Made by a program: the position numbers and the translations under genes. Below the pieces are notes generated by a model. It was not told where the DNA came from and searched no databases. It saw nothing but the letters and a program-made list of their open reading frames with translations. Source: an uncultured Spartobacteria bacterium (GTDB lineage: Bacteria; Verrucomicrobiota; Verrucomicrobiia; Chthoniobacterales; Chthoniobacteraceae). From it: a DNA stretch of 59,362 nucleotides. The stretch lies in NCBI GenBank assembly GCA_903933715.1, contig CAIZLD010000061.1, positions 1 through 59,362 on the forward strand. The letters are read 5' to 3'. Positions 34,009 through 44,678 of this stretch are shown here, piece after piece (the stretch's first letter is position 1; each line of letters opens with the position of its first letter).

Positions 34009-34036
34009 GTTCCTGTTTAGCGCGCTAAACAGGAAC
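34009..34036. repeat. Perfect 28-base palindrome
   Basis: gttcctgtttagcg followed directly by its reverse complement cgctaaacaggaac, ten bases after the acetyltransferase stop. No T-run follows. Confidence 0.9.
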
Positions 34037-34054
34037 GAATCCAAAAGGATTCAA

Positions 34055-34215
34055 AGCCAACAGCCGGTGGTTGAGCGTCAGCGACACCACCGGATATCCA
34101 AGCAAAGACGCCTCACCCCAACGGGGTGATCCGTATTATGCCAATAAGAGTCCGGTGGTGTCGGCGCGTGATCGCGCCTCAACCACTGGCTATCGGCTTG
34201 AAACCCTCCGGGTTT
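34055..34215. repeat. Palindromic intergenic repeat, family 1, copy B
   Basis: Two inverted core units, cagccggtggttgagcgtca at 34061-34080 and tccggtggtg...accactggct at 34151-34190, around a small palindrome tcaccccaacggggtga (34113-34129). The cores match those in copies A and C, but the shared 15-base end is absent. Confidence 0.75.
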
Positions 34216-34288
34216 CTTTTTCCTCGACCGATCCAAGGGCTTCTTCCATAGGGCTTCTCTTTTTCTGAAGAGCTAAACCAAGCAAACC

Positions 34289-34316
34289 TTGACAATCGTA
34301 AGCCTCCTGATAATTA
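34289..34316 (+). promoter_or_regulatory. Possible promoter and operator of the RND gene
   Basis: ttgaca (34289-34294), a 16-base spacer and taatta (34311-34316). Immediately downstream the sequence has two similar elements, cctgataattagga and attagcctcctaat, both containing inverted cctaat/attagg-type arms. They are placed where a repressor could act. Tentative. Confidence 0.4.
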
Positions 34317-34394
34317 GGACAGCAGATTATTAGCCTCCTAATCAACGGGCTTTTCATCGAACGCCGGATTTCCAGAGATCGGGCGAATTTTTTT

Positions 34395-37300
34395 ATGAAC
34401 CTGACCGACCTTTTTATCCGTCGCCCGGTGGTTTCCACCGTGATCAGCCTGCTTATTTTGCTCGCGGGGTTACAAGCGGCCCGCATTCTGAATATTCGCC
34501 AATATCCCCGCAGCGATATCGCCGTGGTCTCCGTCATGACGACTTACGTGGGGGCCAATGCCGACCTCGTTCGCGGCTTTATTACCACGCCGCTGGAGCG
34601 GGTCATCGCCAGTGCCGACGGGATCGATTACATCGAGTCCACCAGCGCCCAAAACCTGAGCACCATCCTCGTCCACCTCAAGCTCAACTACGATACCAAC
34701 GCCGCGCTCACACAAATCCAGGCCAAGGTCGCCCAAGTCCGCAACGATCTCCCGGTGGACGCTCAAGCACCGGTCATTGATCTCCAAACGAGCGACGACC
34801 GGTTCGCCTCCATGTACCTGGCGTTCACCTCCAAGGATCTCGACCAGAATCAGATTACCGATTACCTCACCCGCGTTGTCCAGCCCAAGCTGACCGCCGT
34901 GAGCGGCGTGCAGCGGGCCGACATCCTGGGGGCGCGCACCTTCGCAATGCGAATCTGGCTCAAGCCGGACCGGATGGCCGCCTTCAACGTCTCCCCCACC
35001 GAGGCGCGCACCGCCCTGGCTGCGAACAATTACTTATCTGCGCTCGGAGCCACCAAAGGATCGATGATCACGGTGAACCTGGTGGCCAATACCAGTCTCA
35101 AAACCGCCGAGGAATTCAGCCAACTCGTCATCAAGGAACAGAACGGAACCATCGTCCGCCTCAAAGATATCGCCGACGTCACCCTGGGAGCGGAAAGTTA
35201 CGATACCGACGTCCGGTTCGATGGAAAATCGGCCACTTTCATGGGGATCTGGGTACTCCCCACGGCCAACTCGCTCGACGTGATCAAAGCGGTTCGCGCC
35301 GAACTTCCCGCCATCCGAAGCCAGCTCCCGGCCGGGATGGAGGCCAGTATTCCCCACGATGCGACCGAATACATTCAAGACTCCATCCATGAAGTCTGGA
35401 AAACACTGGGCGAAACGTTGCTGCTGGTCGTTCTGATTATTTACCTGTTCCTGGGGACCGTCCGCTCGGTGTTGATCCCGATTGTCGCCATCCCGATTTC
35501 GCTGATCGGCGCGGCGTTCCTGATGTTGCTCTTCGGGTTCACCATCAATCTTTTGACGTTGCTGGCCATTGTGCTTTCGGTCGGCCTCGTGGTGGACGAC
35601 GCGATTGTCGTTGTCGAAAACGTGGAGCGCCATTTACAGGAAGGCAGAACGGCTTTCAACGCCGCGATTTTGGGTGCGCGCGAACTGCTCGGGCCGATCA
35701 TTGCCATGTCGATCACGCTGGCGGCGGTCTATGCTCCCATCGGGATTCAAGGCGGGCTGACCGGCGCGCTGTTTCGCGAATTTGCCTTTACGCTGGCGGG
35801 GGCGGTCGTGGTCTCGGGGCTGGTCGCCATCACCCTCTCGCCGATGATGTCCTCAAAGCTGCTGCGGGCGGGCGATTCGCACCGGGGTTACGCCGGGTGG
35901 ATCAACCATCGCTTCGAAGGGCTGCGCGAGATTTACCGGCGCACCTTGGCCAATACCCTGAACTGGCGGCCCGTCACCCTCACACTATATGTTTTAATCA
36001 TCCTTCCGTTGCCGTTGCTCTGGATGCTATCGCCCAAAGAACTCGCACCGAAGGAAGACCAGGGGATTATTTTGGGGATCATCCAGGCGGCTCCCAACTC
36101 CACCATCGAGCAAACCGGCCTCTTCACCAAGCAAGCCTACGAGGTGTTCAAGTCGTTCCCGGAAGCCGACCACATATTCCAGATCACGATGCCAACCGGC
36201 GGCTTTGCGGGGATGGTCACCAAGCCGTGGAGCCAGCGCAAGCGCACCACCCAGGGGATGGAACGGGAAGTGGGCGCAAAAGCATCCACTGTTGCCGGAA
36301 TCAATTTCATTACCACCACCCCGGCCCCGCTCCCCGGCGCAAGCAACTTCCCGGTGGAAATCGTCATCTCCTCCACGGCGGAACCCAAACAACTCCTGGA
36401 GTTCGCGCAAAAGCTGGTGGCCAAAGCGATGGAGAGCAAAATTTTCTTCTTTGCCGATACCGATCTGAAATACGACCAGCCGCAAGCCGAAGTCGTCTTC
36501 GACCGGGATAAAGTCGCCTCGCTCGGGTTGAACCTGTCGCAAGTGGGGGCAGATTTGGGAACGCTCCTGGGCGGCAACTACGTCAACCGGTTCAGTATTC
36601 AAGGGCGCAGCTACAAAGTCATCCCGCAGATCAAACGGGTCGAGCGCCTCACCACCGATCAACTCAAAGATGTTTACGTCACTGGGCCCAATGGCAAACT
36701 CGTCCAGCTTTCGACGTTTGCCAATATCAAGCTGACTACCGAGCCGCGCACGCTCAACCGGTTCCAGCAGCTCAATTCGGCCCGCATCCAGGGGGTCATC
36801 CCTTATGGTTACCCACTCGATCGGGCACTCAAAATTTTGGAGGATGAAGGGGCCAAAATTCTCCCCAAGGGATTCACCATCGACTACGCGGGCGAGGCCC
36901 GGCAACTCCGGCTTGAAGGGGATAAATTGATGGTCACGATGGCCCTCTCCATTATCCTGATCTTCCTCGTGCTGGCCGCGCAATTCGAAAGCTTTCGCGA
37001 TCCGCTCATCATCCTGCTCGGTTCGGTGCCGCTGGCGCTGTCCGGCTCGCTGATCTTCACCCTGCTCGGGTTCACCACGCTCAACATCTACAGCCAGATC
37101 GGCTTGATCACGCTGATCGGGTTGATCGCCAAAAACGGAATTTTGATCGTGGAATTTGCGAACACCCTGCAAGAGCAAGGCCGAGACAAACTCCAAGCCA
37201 TCATTGAAGGAGCGGCCACCCGGTTGCGGCCGATCCTGATGACCACCACGGCCACGGTTGTCGGCCATTTGCCGCTGGTGTTCGCCAAAGGGCCGGGAGC

Positions 37301-37475
37301 CGGTTGCCGCAACAGCATCGGGATTGTGCTTATTACCGGCATGATCATCGGGACAATCTTCACGTTATTTGTGGTCCCGTCGATCTACATGCTCCTGGCC
37401 AAAGATCGCCATGGAAAATCGGCGGAAGCCGTGGACGAGGACGTGCAGCCGGAAGGGGTTTTGGCAGAAGTTTAA
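34395..37475 (+). CDS. RND-family multidrug efflux permease (AcrB/MexB-like)
   Basis: 1026 residues, twelve membrane segments with two large periplasmic loops, the usual RND length. MNLTDLFIRRPVVSTVISLL opens the first segment; TM4 keeps the proton-relay Asp pair (GLVVDDAIVVVENVERHL, near residue 400). The family blocks TPLERVIASADGIDYI and GLITLIGLIAKNGILIVEFA are intact. It would export toxic compounds with a periplasmic adaptor and TolC partner, but neither is adjacent, which is unusual for this class. Confidence 0.93.
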   Translation: MNLTDLFIRRPVVSTVISLLILLAGLQAARILNIRQYPRSDIAVVSVMTTYVGANADLVRGFITTPLERVIASADGIDYIESTSAQNLSTILVHLKLNYDTNAALTQIQAKVAQVRNDLPVDAQAPVIDLQTSDDRFASMYLAFTSKDLDQNQITDYLTRVVQPKLTAVSGVQRADILGARTFAMRIWLKPDRMAAFNVSPTEARTALAANNYLSALGATKGSMITVNLVANTSLKTAEEFSQLVIKEQNGTIVRLKDIADVTLGAESYDTDVRFDGKSATFMGIWVLPTANSLDVIKAVRAELPAIRSQLPAGMEASIPHDATEYIQDSIHEVWKTLGETLLLVVLIIYLFLGTVRSVLIPIVAIPISLIGAAFLMLLFGFTINLLTLLAIVLSVGLVVDDAIVVVENVERHLQEGRTAFNAAILGARELLGPIIAMSITLAAVYAPIGIQGGLTGALFREFAFTLAGAVVVSGLVAITLSPMMSSKLLRAGDSHRGYAGWINHRFEGLREIYRRTLANTLNWRPVTLTLYVLIILPLPLLWMLSPKELAPKEDQGIILGIIQAAPNSTIEQTGLFTKQAYEVFKSFPEADHIFQITMPTGGFAGMVTKPWSQRKRTTQGMEREVGAKASTVAGINFITTTPAPLPGASNFPVEIVISSTAEPKQLLEFAQKLVAKAMESKIFFFADTDLKYDQPQAEVVFDRDKVASLGLNLSQVGADLGTLLGGNYVNRFSIQGRSYKVIPQIKRVERLTTDQLKDVYVTGPNGKLVQLSTFANIKLTTEPRTLNRFQQLNSARIQGVIPYGYPLDRALKILEDEGAKILPKGFTIDYAGEARQLRLEGDKLMVTMALSIILIFLVLAAQFESFRDPLIILLGSVPLALSGSLIFTLLGFTTLNIYSQIGLITLIGLIAKNGILIVEFANTLQEQGRDKLQAIIEGAATRLRPILMTTTATVVGHLPLVFAKGPGAGCRNSIGIVLITGMIIGTIFTLFVVPSIYMLLAKDRHGKSAEAVDEDVQPEGVLAEV

Positions 37476-37510
37476 GAGAAGAGCGAATCTTGCTTGGGTC
37501 ATCGCGATTA

Positions 37511-37600
37511 GGTGGATCGCGTCCGGGCGCGATCGGGAGCGCGCGCTATTTTTCCAACCCACGCGCCACCCCAATCGCCTGCGGAGCGGTCGATCCACCG
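37511..37600. repeat. Palindromic intergenic repeat, family 2, copy 1
   Basis: Outer arms ggtggatcg (37511-37519) and cgatccacc (37591-37599) enclose GC-rich half-sites (cgtccgggcgcgat). A second copy lies at 46115-46207. The family is unrelated to family 1. It is in frame-open sequence upstream of the helicase, which falsely extends that reading frame. Confidence 0.75.
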
Positions 37601-37677
37601 GCACATTGAGCTTTGTTTATGTCCGCGTCGTAAGAGATATTGCTCGCTTCCAAGCCCAACCCGGCTTACAAGCCCGG

Positions 37678-39441
<1,764 letters not shown>

Positions 39442-39449
39442 GAACACCC

Positions 39450-40016
39450 ATGGATCGCTTCGAACTGCGCACGCTGCTGGCCGGAATGGACCTCCCGAAA
39501 GGGAGTGCGGAGGCACCGTTCGCACGGCAAATGCTGGACCTCCTCGACGCCACGCCGGACTGTTTTGCGCGCACCGATTTCCCCGCTCACTTCACCGGCA
39601 GCGCGCTGGTGGTCAGCGCCGATTGCCAACAAGTACTCCTGCATCATCACCGCAAACTGAACCGCTGGATGCAGTTTGGCGGCCATTGCGAACGGGACGC
39701 CAACATCCTGGAAGTGGCCCACCGGGAAGCGCTGGAAGAAAGCGGCATCAAAGGTCTGCGGGAAACCAGCGGTTCCCCGTTCGATCTCGATATTCATGAA
39801 ATCCCGGCGCGCCCCGAAACCGGCGAGCCGGCGCATTTCCATTACGATGTGCGATTCCTGTTCCTTGCCCCGGAAGCGGCACGCTTCACGACCAGCGACG
39901 AAAGCCTTCAGTTGCGCTGGTTTACCGCGGCAGAATGGCCCGCCCTGGCCCTAAGCAGCGGGTTGCGACGGATTCTGGAAAAATGGGAAAATTTGAGAGC
40001 GTCAGCTCGTTGTTGA
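39450..40016 (+). CDS. NUDIX hydrolase
   Basis: 188 residues. The Nudix box is GGHCERDANILEVAHREALE followed by ESG, which keeps the metal-binding REALEES core, while the conserved upstream Glu is Ala. A preceding FTGSALVVSADCQQVLLHHH strand is typical. It cleaves a nucleoside diphosphate linked to another group; the substrate is unknown. A good ribosome binding site (agga about five bases before ATG) is present, one of the few in the window. Confidence 0.88.
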   Translation: MDRFELRTLLAGMDLPKGSAEAPFARQMLDLLDATPDCFARTDFPAHFTGSALVVSADCQQVLLHHHRKLNRWMQFGGHCERDANILEVAHREALEESGIKGLRETSGSPFDLDIHEIPARPETGEPAHFHYDVRFLFLAPEAARFTTSDESLQLRWFTAAEWPALALSSGLRRILEKWENLRASARC

Positions 40017-40086
40017 AACGCTGGACTTGCCAAACCAAAACAGCTATTGGATGATCGTTTACCCCCTTTAGCTTTGCTTCCCTTTC

Positions 40087-40524
40087 ATGCCTCCTCTTCC
40101 CAAAAAAACCGTTGATACACGGCCACGGACCCGGGCCAACCGCACGGTTGGAAAGATTTGGCTGGGAGTTTTGTTTGTTTTTCTTGGTTTTATGAATGTG
40201 GCCAACAGCACAATCGAACCGATGCTCGGCTCCCAAGCGCAGCTACTACAGGCCGCCCTGGTGGTTTCCAGCGTCTGGAACGGGATATTGCTGGCCTCCA
40301 TTGGATTCGGGCACGGCTGGGCTCGCTATACCCTGGTCGGTTTTCTTTTCAGCTTCGTCATCGGGCAAATCCTTTTTGTGGTCAACACGTCCGCCCAAAA
40401 TCCCAATTTGAACGGCGAGCCGATCCGGTTGCTGGCGATCCTCTTTGCCGCTAATATTTTCGCGGGGATTTTCCTGCTCTACTCAGCCGATATCCGGCAA
40501 CTCGCGCACCACGTCATTGACTAA
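40087..40524 (+). CDS. Small integral membrane protein, 145 aa
   Basis: Four predicted membrane segments (about 22-38, 55-75, 82-100, 112-130), a basic N-terminal tail, and SFVIGQILFVVNTSAQN. No family motif. It lies between the NUDIX and carboxypeptidase genes and may be independent. Function unknown. Confidence 0.6.
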   Translation: MPPLPKKTVDTRPRTRANRTVGKIWLGVLFVFLGFMNVANSTIEPMLGSQAQLLQAALVVSSVWNGILLASIGFGHGWARYTLVGFLFSFVIGQILFVVNTSAQNPNLNGEPIRLLAILFAANIFAGIFLLYSADIRQLAHHVID

Positions 40525-40649
40525 AAAATTAGCCCGGCCACCTTCCGCGCCAGCCCCGAATTGAAGATAGCCGAAATCGGGCCGATTTTTGCCAATTCAG
40601 GCATTGCCTTATTCCCAAGCCTTGTTCATCTTTGAAGGCTTAACTTGGA

Positions 40650-41579
40650 ATGAAAAACCGTTTCATCGCACTTACCATCTTCGTCTGCCTTTGGCCGTTG
40701 CTTTCCCCTCGCCTTCAAGCCCAAGACGCCGCCGCCTATGTTGTCGCTGACGCGACGAGCGGCCATATTCTCCTTTCCCATCGTCCCAACAAAAAACTTC
40801 AAATCGCCAGTCTCACCAAAATCGCCACCGCGATGGTCGTGCTCGACTGGCTCGACTTGAGCAAGCAAGATCAAGGGGCGCTCGCCACCGTGCCCCCCGG
40901 GGTGAATCTCATTAGCCCAAACAACCCGATTGGCTTGCAGCCCGGGGATCAGGTTTCCGTGCGCGACCTGCTCTACGCGATGCTCATCCAAAGCGATAAC
41001 ATCGCCGCCTACACCTTGGCAGACCATGTGGGCCGCGACCTCCAGCGCAATACTCAAAGCGCCGGCAAACCGGTCGATCTTTTTGTGGCCCAAATGAACG
41101 CGCTGGCCCGCAAACTCGGGATGGAACACACGAAATTCCTCAATCCGACCGGCAGGGATGCCCAAGAAACGCCGTATTCCACCGCCAGCGACCTTGTAAA
41201 ACTCTCCGCCGCGGCAATGCAGCGCTCTTCGTTCCGTTTTTACGTTTCACAAAAGGAGCGGCAAATCACACATCGCCTCGCCAGCGGCAGCACAGCCCAA
41301 TACAAACTGGCCAATACCAATGAATTACTCGGCGTCAACGCAATCGACGGAGTCAAAACCGGCACCAGCGAACGCGCGGGCGAGTGTGTCGTCATTTCGG
41401 CGGCCCGCACCCCCGAGTCGGTCCAAAACCCGGACGGCTCGTTCACCATCACCCCTCGTCGGCTGATTGTTGTTGTACTCGGCTCCCGGAGCCGTTTCAA
41501 CGACGCCAGCGGCCTTCTGAGCGAAGGATGGAATCTCTACGACCAATGGGCGGCCCAGGGACGTCCTTTAGAAAAATAA
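40650..41579 (+). CDS. D-alanyl-D-alanine carboxypeptidase (DacA/PBP5-like, S11)
   Basis: 309 residues with an N-terminal signal peptide (RFIALTIFVCLWPLLSPRLQA). The active-site motifs are S54-L-T-K57 (SxxK), SDN in QSDNIAAYT (SxN), and KTG in GVKTGTSERAGE. It trims the terminal D-Ala from peptidoglycan pentapeptides in the periplasm. The phosphofructokinase gene starts two bases after its stop. Confidence 0.93.
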   Translation: MKNRFIALTIFVCLWPLLSPRLQAQDAAAYVVADATSGHILLSHRPNKKLQIASLTKIATAMVVLDWLDLSKQDQGALATVPPGVNLISPNNPIGLQPGDQVSVRDLLYAMLIQSDNIAAYTLADHVGRDLQRNTQSAGKPVDLFVAQMNALARKLGMEHTKFLNPTGRDAQETPYSTASDLVKLSAAAMQRSSFRFYVSQKERQITHRLASGSTAQYKLANTNELLGVNAIDGVKTGTSERAGECVVISAARTPESVQNPDGSFTITPRRLIVVVLGSRSRFNDASGLLSEGWNLYDQWAAQGRPLEK

Positions 41580-41581
41580 AC

Positions 41582-42655
41582 ATGAAACGCATCGGTATTC
41601 TGACAAGTGGCGGCGACTGCCCCGGACTCAACGCAGTCTTGCGGGGAGCCGTAAGAGCAGCTTCAAGCCTTGGCTGGGAAGTCATCGGCTTTAAGGACGG
41701 TTATGAAGGTCTCCTCAATGGGGGCGATTACATGGTCCTGGACCGCAAAATAACCACCGGGATCATGGCCCTCGGCGGCACCATCCTCGGCACCACCAAC
41801 AAAGGCCATTTCGTGGCAAAAGTGGGCGCGGGCGACAAGATGGCCGTCCCGCAAGCCGTTATTGAGGAATCCCGTGCAACCCTGGCCCGGATCGGCGTCG
41901 AGGGGCTCATCTGCATTGGTGGCGACGGTTCTCTGACCACGGCGCTGCAACTTTGCGAGGCCGGGTTCAAAACCATCGGTGTTCCCAAATCCATCGATAA
42001 TGATCTCGAAGCAACGGCCACGACCTTCGGGTTCGACTCCGCGGTTGCCTGCGTCTCCGACTGCCTTGACCGCCTGCATACCACCGCCCAAAGCCATAAG
42101 CGCGTCATGGTCAGCGAAGTCATGGGCCGCCACGCCGGATGGATCGCCCTGCACGGCGGCCTCGCCGGTGGAGCCAGTGTCATCCTCATTCCGGAAATCC
42201 CGTTCGACCTCGACAAAGTGGCCGAGTCCATCATGCGGCGCGAAGCCGCCGGGCTCACCAGCACCCAGGTTGTCGTCGCGGAAGGAGCCCGCCCCAAGGA
42301 CGGCCGCCAGATGCTTCACATCACCGGTTCCGGTGAATACAAACTAGGTGGAATGGGCGAGCAAGTCGCCCGCGAAATCGCCAAACGCACCGGCAAGGAA
42401 ACCCGCACCTGCGTTTTGGGACACATCCAACGCGGCGGCGCTCCCACGGTGAAAGACCGTATTCTCGGCACCCAGTTCGGCGTCAAAGCCGTCGAATTGA
42501 TCCAGCAAGGGAAATTCGGCCACATGGTCAGCTACCAAAACTTTGAAGTCACCGAAGTCTCCATCGCGGAAGCCGTCCACCGGCTCCGGTTGGTAAAGCC
42601 TGACAGCCAAATGGTCAAAATGGCCCGGGCGGTTGGGATTTCCTTCGGTGATTAA
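41582..42655 (+). CDS. 6-phosphofructokinase, group III (likely ATP-dependent)
   Basis: 357 residues. ILTSGGDCPGLNAVLRG (nucleotide site), GGDGSLTTA, PKSIDNDLEATATTFGFDSA and MVSEVMGRHAGWIA are classic. The GGDGS Gly suggests ATP use, while the Lys in PKSIDND is the residue seen in PPi-dependent enzymes. This combination occurs in actinobacterial ATP-PFKs of the mixed group III. It commits fructose-6-phosphate to glycolysis. It is two bases after the carboxypeptidase gene. Confidence 0.9.
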   Translation: MKRIGILTSGGDCPGLNAVLRGAVRAASSLGWEVIGFKDGYEGLLNGGDYMVLDRKITTGIMALGGTILGTTNKGHFVAKVGAGDKMAVPQAVIEESRATLARIGVEGLICIGGDGSLTTALQLCEAGFKTIGVPKSIDNDLEATATTFGFDSAVACVSDCLDRLHTTAQSHKRVMVSEVMGRHAGWIALHGGLAGGASVILIPEIPFDLDKVAESIMRREAAGLTSTQVVVAEGARPKDGRQMLHITGSGEYKLGGMGEQVAREIAKRTGKETRTCVLGHIQRGGAPTVKDRILGTQFGVKAVELIQQGKFGHMVSYQNFEVTEVSIAEAVHRLRLVKPDSQMVKMARAVGISFGD

Positions 42656-42743
42656 ACCAATGTCGGAAGGCGCGGCAGATGCCGCTCCCCCACCCCCAAG
42701 CGAAACAGAACCGCGCCTTCCGTCCCTTTTCCGAATATAAAAC

Positions 42744-43223
42744 ATGGAACGTCTGCTCGAACTTCTCAAATCCAATGGCCGCGCCTCCAACGAGGATTTG
42801 GCCAAAGCCCTCAATCTGACGGCGGCCGAAGTCGCGGCGCGCATCAGCGCCCTTGAGCGTGACGGCACCATCGTCGGCTACCAGACCCTGTTCGATCCAG
42901 ACAAGACCGGCAATGGCTGTGTGGAAGCGGTGATCGAAGTAAAGATCACGCCCGAACGCGGCGGCGGCTTCAACCGGCTCGCCAGCCGGATTTCGAAATT
43001 CGAGGAAGTTCAAAGCTGTTACCTGATGAGCGGCGGCTACGATTTGCTGGTCATCGTCCAAGGCAAAAATTTGCAGTCGATCGCCCAGTTCATAGCCCAA
43101 CGTTTGAGCACCATCAAAGGGGTCATCTCCACCGCGACCCATTTCCGGCTCAAAGCTTACAAAGACAACGGCGTGCTGCTCCACCGGGAGAGCAAGCCCG
43201 AACGGCTCGCCGTCTCTCCCTAG
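42744..43223 (+). CDS. Lrp/AsnC-family transcriptional regulator
   Basis: 159 residues. An N-terminal winged helix-turn-helix (NGRASNEDLAKALNLTAAEV), then an RAM/ACT-like domain (VEAVIEVKITPERGGGFNRL and VQSCYLMSGGYDLLVIVQG) that binds an amino acid or related metabolite and multimerises. Targets unknown; cysK lies on the other side of a repeat, convergent. A short hairpin and T-run overlap its stop. Confidence 0.92.
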   Translation: MERLLELLKSNGRASNEDLAKALNLTAAEVAARISALERDGTIVGYQTLFDPDKTGNGCVEAVIEVKITPERGGGFNRLASRISKFEEVQSCYLMSGGYDLLVIVQGKNLQSIAQFIAQRLSTIKGVISTATHFRLKAYKDNGVLLHRESKPERLAVSP

Positions 43224-43259
43224 CGAGAGAACTCTTTTTCGCGGCTTTTCAAAAGCCGC
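43213..43259 (+). terminator. Terminator at the end of the Lrp-type gene
   Basis: tctctc (43213-43218) and gagaga (43225-43230) flank the stop codon, followed by actcttttt. A second hairpin (gcggctttt / aaaagccgc, 43241-43259) follows. Confidence 0.6.
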
Positions 43260-43493
43260 CGCAACCCGGAGGGTTGCCAGCGAATAGCCGGTGGTTGAGC
43301 GTTAGCGACACCACCGGATGAGGCATTGGGAGAATTCACCCCAAAGGGGTGGCAGAAAACGAGGCAATACTCTCTGCCACCCCTTTGGGGTGAGGCGCGG
43401 TTTTTGCATTGAACCGGTGGTATCGCTTCGCTCAACCACCGGCTATGGGCTTCAAACCCTTTGGGTTTGGCTCGATCCGAATGTCGATTCAGC
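43241..43493. repeat. Palindromic intergenic repeat, family 1, copy C
   Basis: Contains agccggtggttgagcgttag (43287-43306), caccccaaaggggtggcaga (43337-43356) with its inverted partner after a 16-base loop, and a second core ending caaccaccggcta (43433-43445). The 15 bases 43479-43493 (gaatgtcgattcagc) are identical to 171-185 and abut the cysK stop codon. Copy A is arranged in the same orientation relative to its leftward gene. Confidence 0.9.
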
Positions 43494-44468
43494 TTAGGCC
43501 GGGATCAAGTCGTCGATATTATCACTTTCAGCCACGATATCGGCGAAGAGCCACGAGGAGAGATAGCGTTCCGTTGAGGACGGAACAATCGCTACGATCT
43601 GTTTGCCCGCGTTTTCAGGACGCTTGGCGAGCTGGAGCGCGGCCCAGATCGCGGCTCCGCTCGAAATCCCCACCGGGATGCCGTCGAGTTGATTAACCTC
43701 CTTCGAGATCGGGCCGGAATCTTCTTCCAGCACCGGGACGATCTCGTCGATGATCTTGGTATTAAGCACCGCCGGGACGAATCCCGCCCCGATTCCCTGG
43801 AGCTTGTGGGGCGCGGGCTGTCCGCCGGAAAGAACCGGCGAGCGCGAAGGCTCCACGGCGATCGCTTTGAAACCCGGCTTGCGCGGCTTGATCACCTCGG
43901 CAATGCCGGTGATGGTGCCCCCGGTGCCGATGCCAGCCACGACAAAATCAACTTTGCCGTCGGTGTCGCGCCAGATTTCCTCGGCGGTGGTGCGGCGGTG
44001 GATCTCCGGGTTGGCCGGATTGGCAAACTGCTGAAGAATGATGCTGTTGGGGATCTTTTCGTGAAGCTCCTCCGCCTTGGCAATCGCCCCCTTCATCCCT
44101 TTTGGCCCTTCGGTAAGCACCAACCGCGCCCCCAGGATTTTGAGCAATTTGCGCCGTTCCGTGGACATCGTCTCGGGCATCGTGAGAATCAGCTTGAGCC
44201 CGCGCGCCGCCGCGATGAACGCGAGTGCTATCCCCGTGTTGCCGCTGGTCGGTTCAATTAAGACCGTATCGGGCTTGATCAGTCCTTTTGCCACGGCGTC
44301 GTCGATCATGGCGACCCCGATCCGGTCTTTGACGCTCGAAAGCGGGTTGAAAAATTCGAGCTTAAGCAACACGTCGGCTACGGCTCCGTGTTTTTTGGCA
44401 GTGCGGTTGAGGCGGACCAAGGGGGTATTCCCAATGGTTTCACTGATGTCGTTGAAAATGCGAGGCAT
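43494..44468 (-). CDS. cysK: Cysteine synthase A (O-acetylserine sulfhydrylase)
   Basis: 324 residues, fold-type II PLP enzyme. The PLP Lys is K47 in [11 protein letters not shown], the phosphate loop is [12 protein letters not shown], and the cofactor-end block is [10 protein letters not shown]. It makes cysteine from O-acetylserine and sulfide. Start at 44468 (MPRIFND) fits the usual N terminus and a strong promoter about 40 bases upstream. A family 1 repeat begins directly at its stop codon. Confidence 0.96.
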   Translation of the reverse strand: MPRIFNDISETIGNTPLVRLNRTAKKHGAVADVLLKLEFFNPLSSVKDRIGVAMIDDAVAKGLIKPDTVLIEPTSGNTGIALAFIAAARGLKLILTMPETMSTERRKLLKILGARLVLTEGPKGMKGAIAKAEELHEKIPNSIILQQFANPANPEIHRRTTAEEIWRDTDGKVDFVVAGIGTGGTITGIAEVIKPRKPGFKAIAVEPSRSPVLSGGQPAPHKLQGIGAGFVPAVLNTKIIDEIVPVLEEDSGPISKEVNQLDGIPVGISSGAAIWAALQLAKRPENAGKQIVAIVPSSTERYLSSWLFADIVAESDNIDDLIPA

Positions 44469-44506
44469 AGTTTTTAGTTGTTTTGAAATGTGGTCGAACG
44501 ACACCC

Positions 44507-44534
44507 AAAATACCCCATAACTACATGTTGTCAA
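44507..44534 (-). promoter_or_regulatory. Promoter of cysK
   Basis: On the minus strand a consensus ttgaca (44534-44529), a 16-base spacer containing acatgt and tattttg-like -10 (tatttt, 44512-44507). Predicted start near 44500, giving a leader of about 32 bases. Confidence 0.6.
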
Positions 44535-44678
44535 TCGGGATTATGTATTTGGCTTATTTTATTTGAATTTCTTCTGAAAAATGCACTCACGCCTTCTTGC
44601 AAAAATCGGAAAGCGAGGCATGAAGGCGGTTCGGCGGGCGACCCGAAGAGTGCGAGGCAGCATCAACGTTCAACTCCC

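Larger units (their letters stand above)
33999..34394. other. Intergenic region between the glycan operon and the RND gene
   Basis: 396 bases without a gene. In order: a perfect 28-base palindrome (34009-34036), family 1 repeat copy B (34055-34215), then an A/T-rich promoter region with possible operators (34289-34350). Confidence 0.8.
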
